The notes beneath the pieces are model-generated. The model worked only from the letters and a program-made list of their open reading frames with translations. It had not been told where the DNA came from and did no database searches. From NCBI RefSeq assembly GCF_034190915.1, contig NW_026947501.1, forward strand, positions 5,084,001 through 5,148,000: 64,000 bases of DNA. Reading direction: 5' to 3'. Of this stretch, positions 23,308 through 33,969 are shown in pieces. The stretch is from Cavia porcellus. Its lineage: Eukaryota; Chordata; Mammalia; Rodentia; Caviidae. The position numbers and the translations under genes are program-made. Position 1 is the stretch's first letter; each line of letters begins with the position of its first letter.

Positions 23308-24346
23308 TCTGAATTAGGATAGGCAGTGAGTGGCTATGTAGGATGGAGAAAGGCACCACGGGGTGTTCAGCATGGGGAGGTCAGGAAACATGCAGTGGCA
23401 ATGTAGGATAGGTTTCTGAAAAAAACAGCGGGGTGGTTCACATTGTAAGGGTTTCTAACAGGCCATTCACTAGTAGGAGTGAGAAAAACATCACGTGGTG
23501 GTTTGAATCAGATGTTCTGAATTAGGATAGGCAGTGAGTGGCAATGTAAGATGGAGAAAAGCACCACGGGGTTGTCAGCATGGGGAGGTCAGGAAACATG
23601 CATTGGCAATGTAGGATAGGTTTCTGAAAAACATCTCTGGTGGTGCACATTGTAAGGCTTTCTAACAGGCCATTCACTAGTAGGAGTGAGAAAAACATCA
23701 CAGGGTGTTGTGAATCGGAGGGCCTGAATTAGGATAGGCAGTGAGTGGCAATATGAAATGGAGAAATGTACCACGGTGTGGTCAGCATGGGGAGGTCAGG
23801 AAACATGCAGTGGCAATGTAGGATAGGTTTCTGAAAAACATCGCGGTGTGGTGCGCATTGTAAGGGTTTCTAACAAGCCAATCACAAGTAGGAGCGCAAA
23901 AAACATCACGGGGTGGTCTGAATATGAGGGCCTGATTTAGGATAGGCAGTGAGTGGCAATGTAGGATGGAGAAAAGCACCATGGGGTGGTCAGCATGGGG
24001 AGGTCAGGAAACATGCAACTGTAATGTAGGATAGTTTTCTGAAAAAAAAAGCTGGGTGGTGCGCATTGTAAAGATTTCTAACAGGCCATTCACTAGTAGG
24101 AGTGAGAAAAACACCACGGGGTGTTGTGAATCGGAGGGCCTGAATTAGGATAAGCAGTTAGTGGCAATGTAGGATGGAGAACAGCACCACGGGGTGGTGA
24201 GCATGGACAGGTCAGGAAACATGCAATGGCAATGTAGGATAGGTTTCTGAAAAACATCGCGGGGTGGTGCGCATTGTAAGGGTTTCTAACAGGACTTTCA
24301 CTAGTAGGAGTGAGAAAAACATCACGGCGTGGTGTGAATCAGATGT
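23308..24346 (+). repeat. HOR unit 7, 5-mer, 1,039 bp
   Basis: Order a b c/d e/n o. The e-to-n fusion removes f to m, nine monomers compared with the 14-mer. It uses the same e/n chimera as units 3 and 5. Confidence 0.88.
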
Positions 24347-27040
24347 TCTGAATTAGGATAGGCAGTGAGTGGCTATGTAGGATGGAGAAAGGCACCACGG
24401 GGTGTTCAGCATGGGGAGGTCAGGAAACATGCAGTGGCAATGTAGGATAGGTTTCTGAAAAAAACAGCGGGGTGGTGCACATTGTAAGGGTTTCTAACAG
24501 GCCATTCACTAGTAGGAGTGAGAAAAACATCACGGGGTGGTTTGAATCAGATGTTCTGAATTAGGATAGGCAGTGAGTGGCAATGTAAGATGGAGAAAAG
24601 CACCACGGGGTTGTCAGCATGGGGAGGTCAGGAAACATGCATTGGCAATGTAGGATAGGTTTCTGAAAAACATCTCTGGTGGTGCACATTGTAAGGTTTT
24701 CTAACAGGCCATTCACTAGTAGGAGTGAGAAAAACATCACAGGGTGTTGTGAATCGGAGGGCCTGAATTAGGATAGGCAGTGAGTGGCAATATAAAATGG
24801 AGAAATGTACCACGGTGTGGTCAGCATGGGGAGGTCAAGAAACATGCAGTGGCAATGTAGGATAGGTTTCTGAAAAACATCGCGGTGTGGTGCGCATTGT
24901 AAGGGTTTCTAACAAGCCAATCACAAGTAGGAGCGCAAAAAACATCACGGGGTGGTCTGAATATGAGGGCCTGATTTAGGATAGGCAGTGAGTGGCAATG
25001 TAGGATGGAGAAAAGCACCATGGGGTGGTCAGCATGGGGAGGTCAGGAAACATGCAATGGCAATGTAGGATAGTTTTCTGAAAACATCACGGGTTGGTGC
25101 GGATTTTAAGGGTTTCTAACAGGCCATTCACTAGTAGGAGTGAGAAACATAACGGGGAGGTGTGAATCAGATGTTCTGAATTAGGATTGGCAGTGAGTGG
25201 CAATTTAGGATGGAGAACAGCTCCATGGGGTGCTCAGCATGGGTTTAGGAAACATGCAGTGGCAATGTAGGATAGGTTTCTGATAAAAACAGCGGGGTGG
25301 TACGCATTGTAAGGTTTTCTAATAGGCCATTCACAAGCAGGAGTGAAAAAAACATCACTGGGTGGTGTGAATCAGAGTGTCTGAATTAGGATAGGCTGTG
25401 AGTGGCAGTGTAGGATGGAGAAAAGCACCACGGGTTTGTCAGCATGGGGAGGCAAGGAAAGATGTAGTGGCAATGGAGAATAGGTTTCTGATAAGCATCA
25501 TTGGGTGATGTGCATTGTAAGGGTTTCTAACAGGCCATTCACTAGTAGGTGTGAGAACAACATCACGTGGTGGTTTGAATCGGAGGCACTGAATTAGAAT
25601 AGGGAGTGAGAGGCAATGTAGGATGGAGAAAACACCACAGGGTGGTCAGCATGGGGAGGTCAGGAAACATGCAATGGTAATGTAGGATAGGTTTCTGAAA
25701 AAAAAAGCGTGGTGGTGCACATTGTAAGGGTTTCTAACAGGCCATTCACTAGTAGGAGTGAGAAAAACATCACGTGTTGTGTGAATCTGAGGGCCTGAAT
25801 AAGTATAGGCAGTGAGTGGCAATGTAGGATGGAGAAAAGCACCACAGGGTGTTCAGCATGGGGAGTTCAGGAAACATGCATTTGCAATGTACGATACTTT
25901 TCTGAAAAACATCACGGGGTGTTGGGCATTTTAAGGGTTCCTAAAAGGCCATTCACTAGTAGGAGTGAGAAAAACATCACGCGGTGGTGTGAATCGGAGG
26001 CCTTGAATTAGGATAGGCAGTGAGTGCCAATATAAAATGGAGAAAAGCCCCACGGTGTGGTCAGCATGGGGAGGTCAGGACACATGCAGTGGCAATGCAG
26101 GATCGGTTTCTGAAAAACATCGCGGGGTTGGGCGCATTGTAAAGGTATCTAACAGGCCATTTACTAGTAGGAGTGAGAAATACATCATGGTGTGGTGTGA
26201 ATCGGAGGGCCTGAATCAAGTTAGACAGTGAGTGGCAATGTAGGATGGAGAAAAGCACCACGGGTTGGTGAGCATGGGGAAGTCAGGAAACATGCAATGG
26301 CAATGTAGTATAGTTTTGTGAAAAACATCGCGGGGTTGTGCGCATTATAAGGGTTTGTAGCAGGCCATTCACTAGCAGGAGTGACAAAATCATCACGGAG
26401 TGGTGTGAATCGGAGGGCCTGAATTAGGATAGGCAGTGAGTGGCAATGAAGCATGTAGAAAAGCACCACGGTGTGGTCAACATGGGGAGGTCAGGAAACA
26501 TGCAATGGCTATTTAGGATAGGTTTCTGAAAAACATCGCGGTGTGGTGCGCATTCTAAGTGTTTCTAACAAGCCATTCACAAGTAGGAGCGCAAAAAACA
26601 TCACGGGGTGCTGTGAATCGGAGAGCCTGATTTAGGATAGGCAGTGACTGGCAATGTAGGGTGGAGAAAAGTACCAAGGGGTGGTCAGCATGGGGAGGTC
26701 AGGAAAGATGCAATGGTAATGTAGGATAGTTTTCTGAAAAAAAAGCTGGGTGGTGCACATTGTAAAAATTTCTAACAGGCCATTCACTAGTAGGATTGAG
26801 AAAAACACCACAGGGTGTTGTGAATCGGAGGGCCTGAATTAGGATAAGCAGTTAGTGGCAATGTAGGATGGAGAACAGCACCACGGGGTGGTCAGCATGG
26901 ACAGGTCAGGAAACATGCAGTGGCAATGTAGGATAGGTTTCTGAAAAACATCGCGGGGTGGTGCGCATTGTAAGGGTTTCTAACAGGACTTTCACTAGTA
27001 GGAGTGAGAAAAACATCACGGGGTGGTGTGAATCAGATGT
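24347..27040 (+). repeat. HOR unit 8, 13-mer, 2,694 bp
   Basis: Order a b c/d e/f g h i j k l m n o. One monomer was lost by an e/f fusion at 24970-25174. Type k has the older GCAGGATCGG form here, as in Domains I, IV and V, rather than GTACTATCGG. Confidence 0.88.
24970..25174 (+). repeat. Chimeric monomer e/f
   Basis: It starts as type e (CCTGATTTAGG, CACCATGGGGTGG) and continues as type f (CATGCAATGGCAATG, CTGAAAACATCACGGG, GAGAAACATAACGG). I saw it only once in the window, so it is probably a recent private deletion. Confidence 0.75.
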
Positions 27041-29735
27041 TCTGAATTAGGATAGGCAGTGAGTGGCTATGTAGGATGGAGAAAGGCACCACGGGGTGTT
27101 CAGCATGGGGAGGTCAGGAAACATGCAGTGGCAATGTAGGATAGGTTTCTGAAAAAAACAGCGGGGTGGTGCACATTGTAAGGGTTTCTAACAGGCCATT
27201 CACTAGTAGGAGTGAGAAAAACATCACGGGGTGGTTTGAATCAGATGTTCTGAATTAGGATAGGCAGTGAGTGGCAATGTAAGATGGAGAAAAGCACCAC
27301 GGGGTTGTCAGCATGGGGAGGTCAGGAAACATGCATTGGCAATGTAGGATAGGTTTCTGAAAAACATCTCTGGTGGTGCACATTGTAAGGCTTTCTAACA
27401 GGCCATTCACTAGTAGGAGTGAGAAAAACATCACAGGGTGTTGTGAATCGGAGGGCCTGAATTAGGATAGGCAGTGAGTGGCAATATAAAATGGAGAAAT
27501 GTACCACGGTGTGGTCAGCATGGGGAGGTCAGGAAACATGCAGTGGCAATGTAGGATAGGTTTCTGAAAAACATCGCGGTGTGGTGCGCATTGTAAGGGT
27601 TTCTAGCAAGCCAATCACAAGTAGGAGCGCAAAAAACATCACGGGGTGGTCTGAATATGAGGGCCTGATTTAGGATAGGCAGTGAGTGGCAATGTAGGAT
27701 GGAGAAAAGCACCATGGGGTGGTCAGCATGGGGAGGTCAGGAAACATGCAATTGTAATGTAGGATAGTTTTCTGAAAAAAAAAAAGCTGGGTGGTGCGCA
27801 TTGTAAAGTTTTCTAACAGGCCATTCACTAGTAGGAGTGAGAAAAACATCACGGGGTGGTGTGAATCGGAACGCCTGAATTAGTATAGGCAGTGAGTGAC
27901 AATGTAGGATGGAGAAAAGCACCACAGGGTGGTCAGCATGGGGAGGTCAGGAAACATCCAATGGCAATGTAGGATAGTTTTCTGAAAACATCACGGGTTG
28001 GTGCGGATTTTAAGGGTTTCTAACAGGCCATTCACTAGTAGGAGTGAGAAACATAACGGGGAGGTGTGAATCAGATGTTCTGAATTAGGATTGGCAGTGA
28101 GTGGCAATGTAGGATGGAGAACAGCACCATGGGGTGCTCAGCATGGGTTTAGGAAACATGCAGTGGCAATGTAGGATAGGTTTCTGATAAAAACAGCGGG
28201 GTGGTACGCATTGTAAGGTTTTCTAATAGGCCATTCACAAACAGGAGTGAAAAAAACATCACTGGGTGGTGTGAATCAGAGTGTCTGAATTAGGATAGGC
28301 TGTGAGTGGCAGTGTAGGATGGAGAAAAGCACCACGGGTTTGTCAGCATGGGGAGGCAAGGAAAGATGTAGTGGCAATGGAGAATAGGTTTCTGATAAGC
28401 ATCATTGGGTGGTGTGCATTGTAAGGGTTTCTAACAGGCCATTCACTAGTAGGTGTGAGAACAACATCACGTGGTGGTTTGAATCGGAGGCACTGAATTA
28501 GGATAGGGAGTGAGAGGCAATGTAGGATGGAGAAAACACCACAGGGTGGTCAGCATGGGGAGGTCAGGAAACATGCAATGGTAATGTAGGATAGGTTTCT
28601 GAAAAAAAAAGCGTGGTGGTGCACATTGTAAGGGTTTCTAACAGGCCATTCACTAGTAGGAGTGAGAAAAACATCACGTGTTGTGTGAATCTGAGGGCCT
28701 GAATAAGTATAGGCAGTGAGTGGCAATGTAGGATGGAGAAAAGCACCACAGGGTGTTCAGCATGGGGAATTCAGGAAACATGCATTGGCAATGTAGGATA
28801 CTTTTCTGAAAAACATCACGGGGTGTTGGGCATTTTAAGGGTTCCTAAAAGGCCATTCACTAGTAGGAGTGAGAAAAACATCACGCGGTGGTGTGAATCG
28901 GAGGCCTTGAATTAGGATAGGCAGTGAGTGCCAATATAAAATGGAGAAAAGCACCACGGTGTGGTCAGCATGGGGAGGTCAGGACACATGCAGTGGCAAT
29001 GTACTATCGGTTTCTGAAAAACATCGCGGGGTTGGGCGCATTGTAAAGGTATCTAACAGGCCATTTACTAGTAGGAGTGAGAAATACATCATGGTGTGGT
29101 GTGAATCGGAGGGCCTGAATCAAGTTAGACAGTGAGTGGCAATGTAGGATGGAGAAATCACCACGGGTTGGTGAGCATGGGGAAGTCAGGAAACATGCAA
29201 TGGCAATGTATTTTAGTTTTCTGAAACACATCGCGGGGTTGTGCGCATTATAAGGATTTGTAGCAGGCCATTCACTAGCAGGAGTGACAAAATCATCACG
29301 GAGTGGTGTGAATCGGAGGGCCTGAATTAGGATAGGCAGTGAGTGGCAATGAAGTATGTAGAAAAGCACCACGGTGTGGTCAACATGGGGAGGTCAGGAA
29401 ACATGCAATGGCTATTTAGGATAGGTTTCTGAAAAACATCGCGGTGTGGTGCGCATTCTAAGGGTTTCTAACAAGCCATTCACAAGTAGGAGCGCAAAAA
29501 ACATCACGGGGTGGTGTGAATCGGAGAGCCTGATTTAGGATAGGCAGTGACTGGCAATGTAGGGTGGAGAAAAGTACCAAGGGGTGGTCAGCATGGGGAG
29601 GTCAGGAAACATGCAATGGTAATGTAGGATAGTTTTCTGAAAAAAAAGCTGGGTGGTGCGCATTGTAAAAATTTCTAACAGGCCATTCACTAGTAGGATT
29701 GAGAAAAACATCACGGGGTGGTGTGAATCGGAGGG
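27041..29735 (+). repeat. HOR unit 9, 13-mer, 2,695 bp, at the edge of the core
   Basis: Order a b c/d e f g h i j k l m n, with o missing. The last monomer (29529-29735) is already partly of the Domain V form: its C motif reads CATCACGGGGTGGTGTG rather than CACCACGGGGTGTTGTG. Type l has private changes (GAGAAATCACCACGGG, TATTTTAGTTTTCTG). Divergence thus rises toward the domain boundary. Confidence 0.85.
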
Positions 29736-30848
29736 CCTGAATTAGGATAGGCAGTGAGTGGCAATGTAGGATGGAGAAAAGCACCACAGGGTGGTCAGCA
29801 TAGGGAAGTCAGGAAACATGCAATAGCAATTTAGGATAGTTTTCTGAAAACATCACGGGGTGGTGCGGATTTTAAGGGTTTCTAACAGGCCATTCACAAG
29901 TAGGATTGAGAAAAACATCACGGGGTGGTTTGAATCAGATGTTCTAATTAGGATAGGCAGTGAGTGGCAATGTAGGATGGAGAAAAGCACCACGGGGTGG
30001 TCATCATGGGGAGGTCAGGACACATACAGTGGCAATGTAGGATAGGTTTCTGAAAAACATCTCTGGTGGTGCGCATTGTAAGGGTTTCTAACAAGCCAAT
30101 CACAAGTAGGAGCGCAAAAAACATCACGGGGTGGTCTGAATAGGATTGCCTGATTTAGGATAGGCAGTGAGTGGCAATGTAGGATGGAGAAAAGCACCAC
30201 GGTGTGGTCAGCATGGGGAGGTCAGGAAACATGCAATGGTAATGTAGGATAGTTTTCTGAAAAAAAAAAGCTGGGTGGTGCGCATTGTAAGGGTTTCTAA
30301 CAGGCCATTCACTAGTAGGTGTGAGAAAAACATTATGCGGTGGTGTGAATCGGAGGCACTGAATTAGGATAGGGAGTGAGAGGCAATATAGGATGGAGAA
30401 AACACCACAGGGTGGTCAGCATGGGGAGTTCAGGAAACATGCAGTGGCAATGTAGGATACTTTTCTGTAAAATATCACGGGGTGGTGCGAATTTTAAGGG
30501 TTCCTAAAAGGCCATTCACTAGTAGTAGTGAGAAAAACATCACGCGGTCGTGTGAATCGGAGGCCCTGAATTAGGATAGGCAGTGAGTGCCAATATAAAA
30601 TGGAGAAAAGCACCACGGTGTGGTCAGCATGGAGAGGTCAGGACACATGCAGTGGCAATGCAGGATCGGTTTCTGAAAAACATCGCAGGGTTGGGCGCAT
30701 TGTAATGGTGTCTAACAGGCCATTTACTAGTAGGAGTGAGAAATACATCATGGTGTGGTGTGAATCGGAGGGCCTGAATCAAGTTAGACAGTGAGTGGCA
30801 ATGTAGGATGGAGAAAAGCACAACGGGTTGGTGAGCATGGGGAGGTCA

Positions 30849-30864
30849 GGAAACAATGTAGGAT
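30849..30864 (+). repeat. 10-bp deletion within a monomer
   Basis: The usual GGAAACATGCAATGGCAATG reads GGAAACAATGTAGG here. Ten bases between repeated CA dinucleotides are missing, as expected from replication slippage. Confidence 0.7.
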
Positions 30865-31054
30865 AGGTTTCTGAAAAACATCGCGGGATTGTGCGCATTA
30901 TAAGGGTTTGTAGCAGGCCATTCACTAGCAGGAGTGAGAAAATCATCAAGGGGTGGTGTGAATCAGAGGGCCTGAATTAGGATAGGCAGTGAGTGGCAAT
31001 GAAGAATGTAGAAAAGCACCACGGTGTGGTCAACATGGGGAAGTCAGGAAACAT

Positions 31055-31072
31055 GCAATGGCAATGGCAATG
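31055..31072 (+). repeat. 6-bp microduplication (GCAATG x3)
   Basis: Most monomers at this position have GCAATGGCAATG or GCAGTGGCAATG; this one has a third GCAATG. A simple slippage event. Confidence 0.75.
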
Positions 31073-32336
31073 TAGGATAAGTTTCTGAAAAACATAGCGG
31101 TGTGGTGCGCATTCTAAGGGTTTCTAACAAGCCATTCACAAGTAGGAGCGCAAAAAACATCACGGGGTGGTGTGAATCGGAGAGCCTGATTTAGGATAGG
31201 CAGTGAGTGGCAATGTAAGATGGAGAAAAGCACCAAGGGGTGGTCAGCATGGGGAGGTCAAGAAACATGCAGTGGTAATGTACGATAGGTTTCTGAAAAA
31301 AAACAGCGGGGTGGTGCGCATTGTAAGGGTTTCTAACAGGCCATTCACTAGTAGGAGTGAGAAAAACATCACCGGGTGGTTTGAATCAGATATTCTGAAT
31401 TAGGAAATACAGTGAGTGTCAATGTAGGATGGAGAAAAGCACCACGGGGTTGTCAGCATGGCGAGGTCAGGAAAAACGCATTGGCAATGTGGGATAGGTT
31501 TCTGTAAAACATCGCTTGTGGTGCGCATTGTAAGGCTTTCTAACAGGGCATTCACTAGTAGGAGTGAGAAAAACATCACAGGGTGGTGTGAATCGGAGGG
31601 CCTGAATTAGGATAGGCAGTGAGTGCCAATATAAAATGGAGAAAAGCACCACGGTGTGGTCATCATGGGGAGGTCAAGAAACATGCAGTGGCAATGTAGG
31701 AAAGGTTTCTGAAAAACATCACGGGGTGGTGCGCCTTGTAAGGGTATCTAACCGGCCATTCCCTGTAGGAGTGAGAAATACATCACCGGAGGGTGTGAAT
31801 CAGAAGGCCTGAATCAGAATAGGAAGTGAGTGGAAATGTAGGATGGAGAAAAGCATCACGGCATGGTCATCATGGGGAGGTCAGGACACATGCAGTGGCA
31901 ATGTAGGATAAGTTTCTGAAAAACATCGCGGGGTGCTGAGAATTGTAAGGCTTTCTAACAGGCCATTCACTAGTAGGAGTGAGAAAAACATCACGGGGTG
32001 GTGTGAATCAGAGAGCCTCAATTATGAAAAGCAGTGAGTTGCAATGTAGGATGGAGAAAAGCACCACGGGGTGGTCAGCATGGGGAAGTCAGGAAACATG
32101 CAGTGGCAATGTAGGATAGGTTTCTGAAAAAAACATCGGGGTGGTGCGTGTTGTAAGGGTTTCTAACAGGCTATTCACTAGTAGGAGTGAGAAAAACATC
32201 ACGGAGTGGTGTGAATTGGAAGGCCTGAATCAGGAGAGGCACTGAGTAACAATGTAGGATGGAGAAAATCACCACGGGTTGGTGAGCATAGGGAGGTCAG
32301 GGAAACATGCAATGGCAATGTAGAATAGGTTTCAGA

Positions 32337-32815
32337 AAAACATTGCGGTTTGGTGCACATTGTAAGGGTTTCTAACAGGCTTTTCACTAGTAGGAGTGAG
32401 AAAAACATCATGGGGTGGTTTGAATCAGATGTTCTTATTAGGATAGGCAGTGAGTGGCAATATAGGATGGAGAAAAGCACCACGTGGTCGTCATCATGGG
32501 GAGGTCAGGACACATGCAGTGGCAATGTAGGATAGGTTTCTGAAAAACATCGCGGGGGGGTGCACATTGTAAGGGTTTCTAACAGGCTTTTCACTAGTAG
32601 GAGTGAGAAAAACACCATGGGGTGGTTTGAATCAGATGTTCTAATTAGGATAGGCAGTGAGTGGCAATGTAGAATGGAGAAAAGCACCACGTGGTTGTCA
32701 TCATGGGGAGGTCAGGACACATGCAGTTTCAATGTAGGATAGGTTTCTGAAAAACATCGCGGGGTGGTGCACATTGTAAGGGTTTCTAACAGGCTTTTCA
32801 CTAGTAGGAGTGAGA
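32337..32815 (+). repeat. Local triplication of one monomer type
   Basis: AGGCTTTTCACTAG occurs at 32377, 32584 and 32791, exactly 207 bp apart. The first two copies also share GATGTTCT(T)ATTAGG, CACGTGGT(C/T)GTCATCATGG and GGTCAGGACACATG. Elsewhere neighbouring monomers are of different types, so this is a recent single-monomer tandem amplification. The third copy changes to another type within its C subrepeat. Confidence 0.8.
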
Positions 32816-33969
32816 AAAACATCACAGGGTGGTATGAATCGGAGGGCCTGAATTATGATAGGCAGTGAGTGGCAATGTAGCATGGAAAAAAGCAACACGG
32901 GGTTTTCACCATGGGGAGGATAGGAAACATGCAATGGCAATGTAGGATAGTTTTCTGAGAAACATCAGGGGGGGTGGGCATTGTAAGGGTTTCTAACAGG
33001 CCTTTCACTAGTAGGAGTGAGAAAAACATCACGTGGTGGTATGAATCATATGTTCTGAATTAGGATAGGCAGTGAGTGGCAATGTAGGATGGAGAAAAGC
33101 ACCAAAGGGTGGTCATCATGGGGAAGTCAGGACACATGCAGTGGCAATGTAGGATAGGTTTCTGAAAAACATCGCGGGGTTGTGCGCATTGTCAGTGTTT
33201 GTAGCAGGCCATTCACTAGTAGGAGTGAGAAATACATCATGGTGTGGTGTGAATCGGAGGGCATGAATCAAGTTAGACAGTGAGTGGCAATGTAGGATGG
33301 AGAAAAGCACCACGGGTTGGTGAGCATGGGGAAGTCAGAAAACATGCAATGGCAATGTAGGATATTTTTCTGAAAAACATCGCGGGGTTGTGCGCATTGT
33401 CAGTGTTTGTAGCAGGCCATTCACTAGTAGGAGTGACAAAATCATCACGGGGTTGTGTGAATCGTTGGGCCTGAATTAGGATAGGCAGTGAATGGCAGTG
33501 TAGGATGGAGAAAAGCACCATGTGGCGGTCAGGATGCGGAGGTCAGGAAAAATGCAGTGGCAATGCAGGATAGGTTTCTGAAAAACATCGCGGCGTAGTT
33601 CGCATGGGAAGGGTTTCTAACCCGCCATTTACTAGTACGAGTGAGAAATACATCATGGTGTGGTGTGAATTGGAGGGCCTGAATCAAGTTAGACAGTGAG
33701 TGGCAATATAGGATGGAGAAAAGCCCCACGGGTTGGTGAGCATGGGGAGGTCAGGAAACATGCATTGGCAATGTAGGATAGGTTTCCAAAAAACATCGCG
33801 GGTGTTGCGCATTGTAAGGCTTTGTAACAGGCCATTCACTAGTAGGAGTGAGAAAATCATCACAGGGTGGTGTGAATCGGAGGGCCTGAATTAGCATAGG
33901 CAGTGAGTGGCAATATAAAATGGAGAAAAGCACCACGGTGTGGTGAGCATGGGGAGGTCAGGAAACATG

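Larger units (their letters stand above)
5880..29735 (+). repeat. Domain II: homogeneous core of a 14/15-monomer higher-order repeat
   Basis: Fifteen monomer types (called a to o here) follow one another in fixed order and the series restarts at 5880, 8993, 11272, 16873, 20403, 23308, 24347 and 27041, with one restart lacking type a at 14802. The full series is 3,113 bp with 15 monomers, or 2,905 bp with 14 when types c and d are fused. Other copies are longer or shorter by whole monomers. Same-type monomers in different copies differ at only a few bases, while neighbouring types differ much more. This is classic HOR structure. Confidence 0.92.
29736..33969 (+). repeat. Domain III: diverged monomers without a clear long-range HOR
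   Basis: About 20 monomers. I could not find a repeated series of more than a few monomers within this domain, and the landmark type h is missing between 28380 and 35646. Single monomers resemble k (30600), l (30790), m (30970) and b (31470) types in HOR order, but with more substitutions and small indels. It looks like an older or less homogenised part of the array. No coding sequence. Confidence 0.75.

Noticed and set aside
29004..29372. Longest open reading frame (122 codons, minus strand) and the many 60-120-codon frames like it
   Set aside because: They are translations of the satellite. The same antisense peptide starting MVLFSILHC recurs at monomer spacing, starts and stops shift with single-base indels, and 208 is not divisible by 3, so no frame stays open. 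No codon bias or conserved domain.
5880..29735. Bacterial or phage repeat-protein gene
   Set aside because: No long ORF on either strand, and indels between monomers are not multiples of three.
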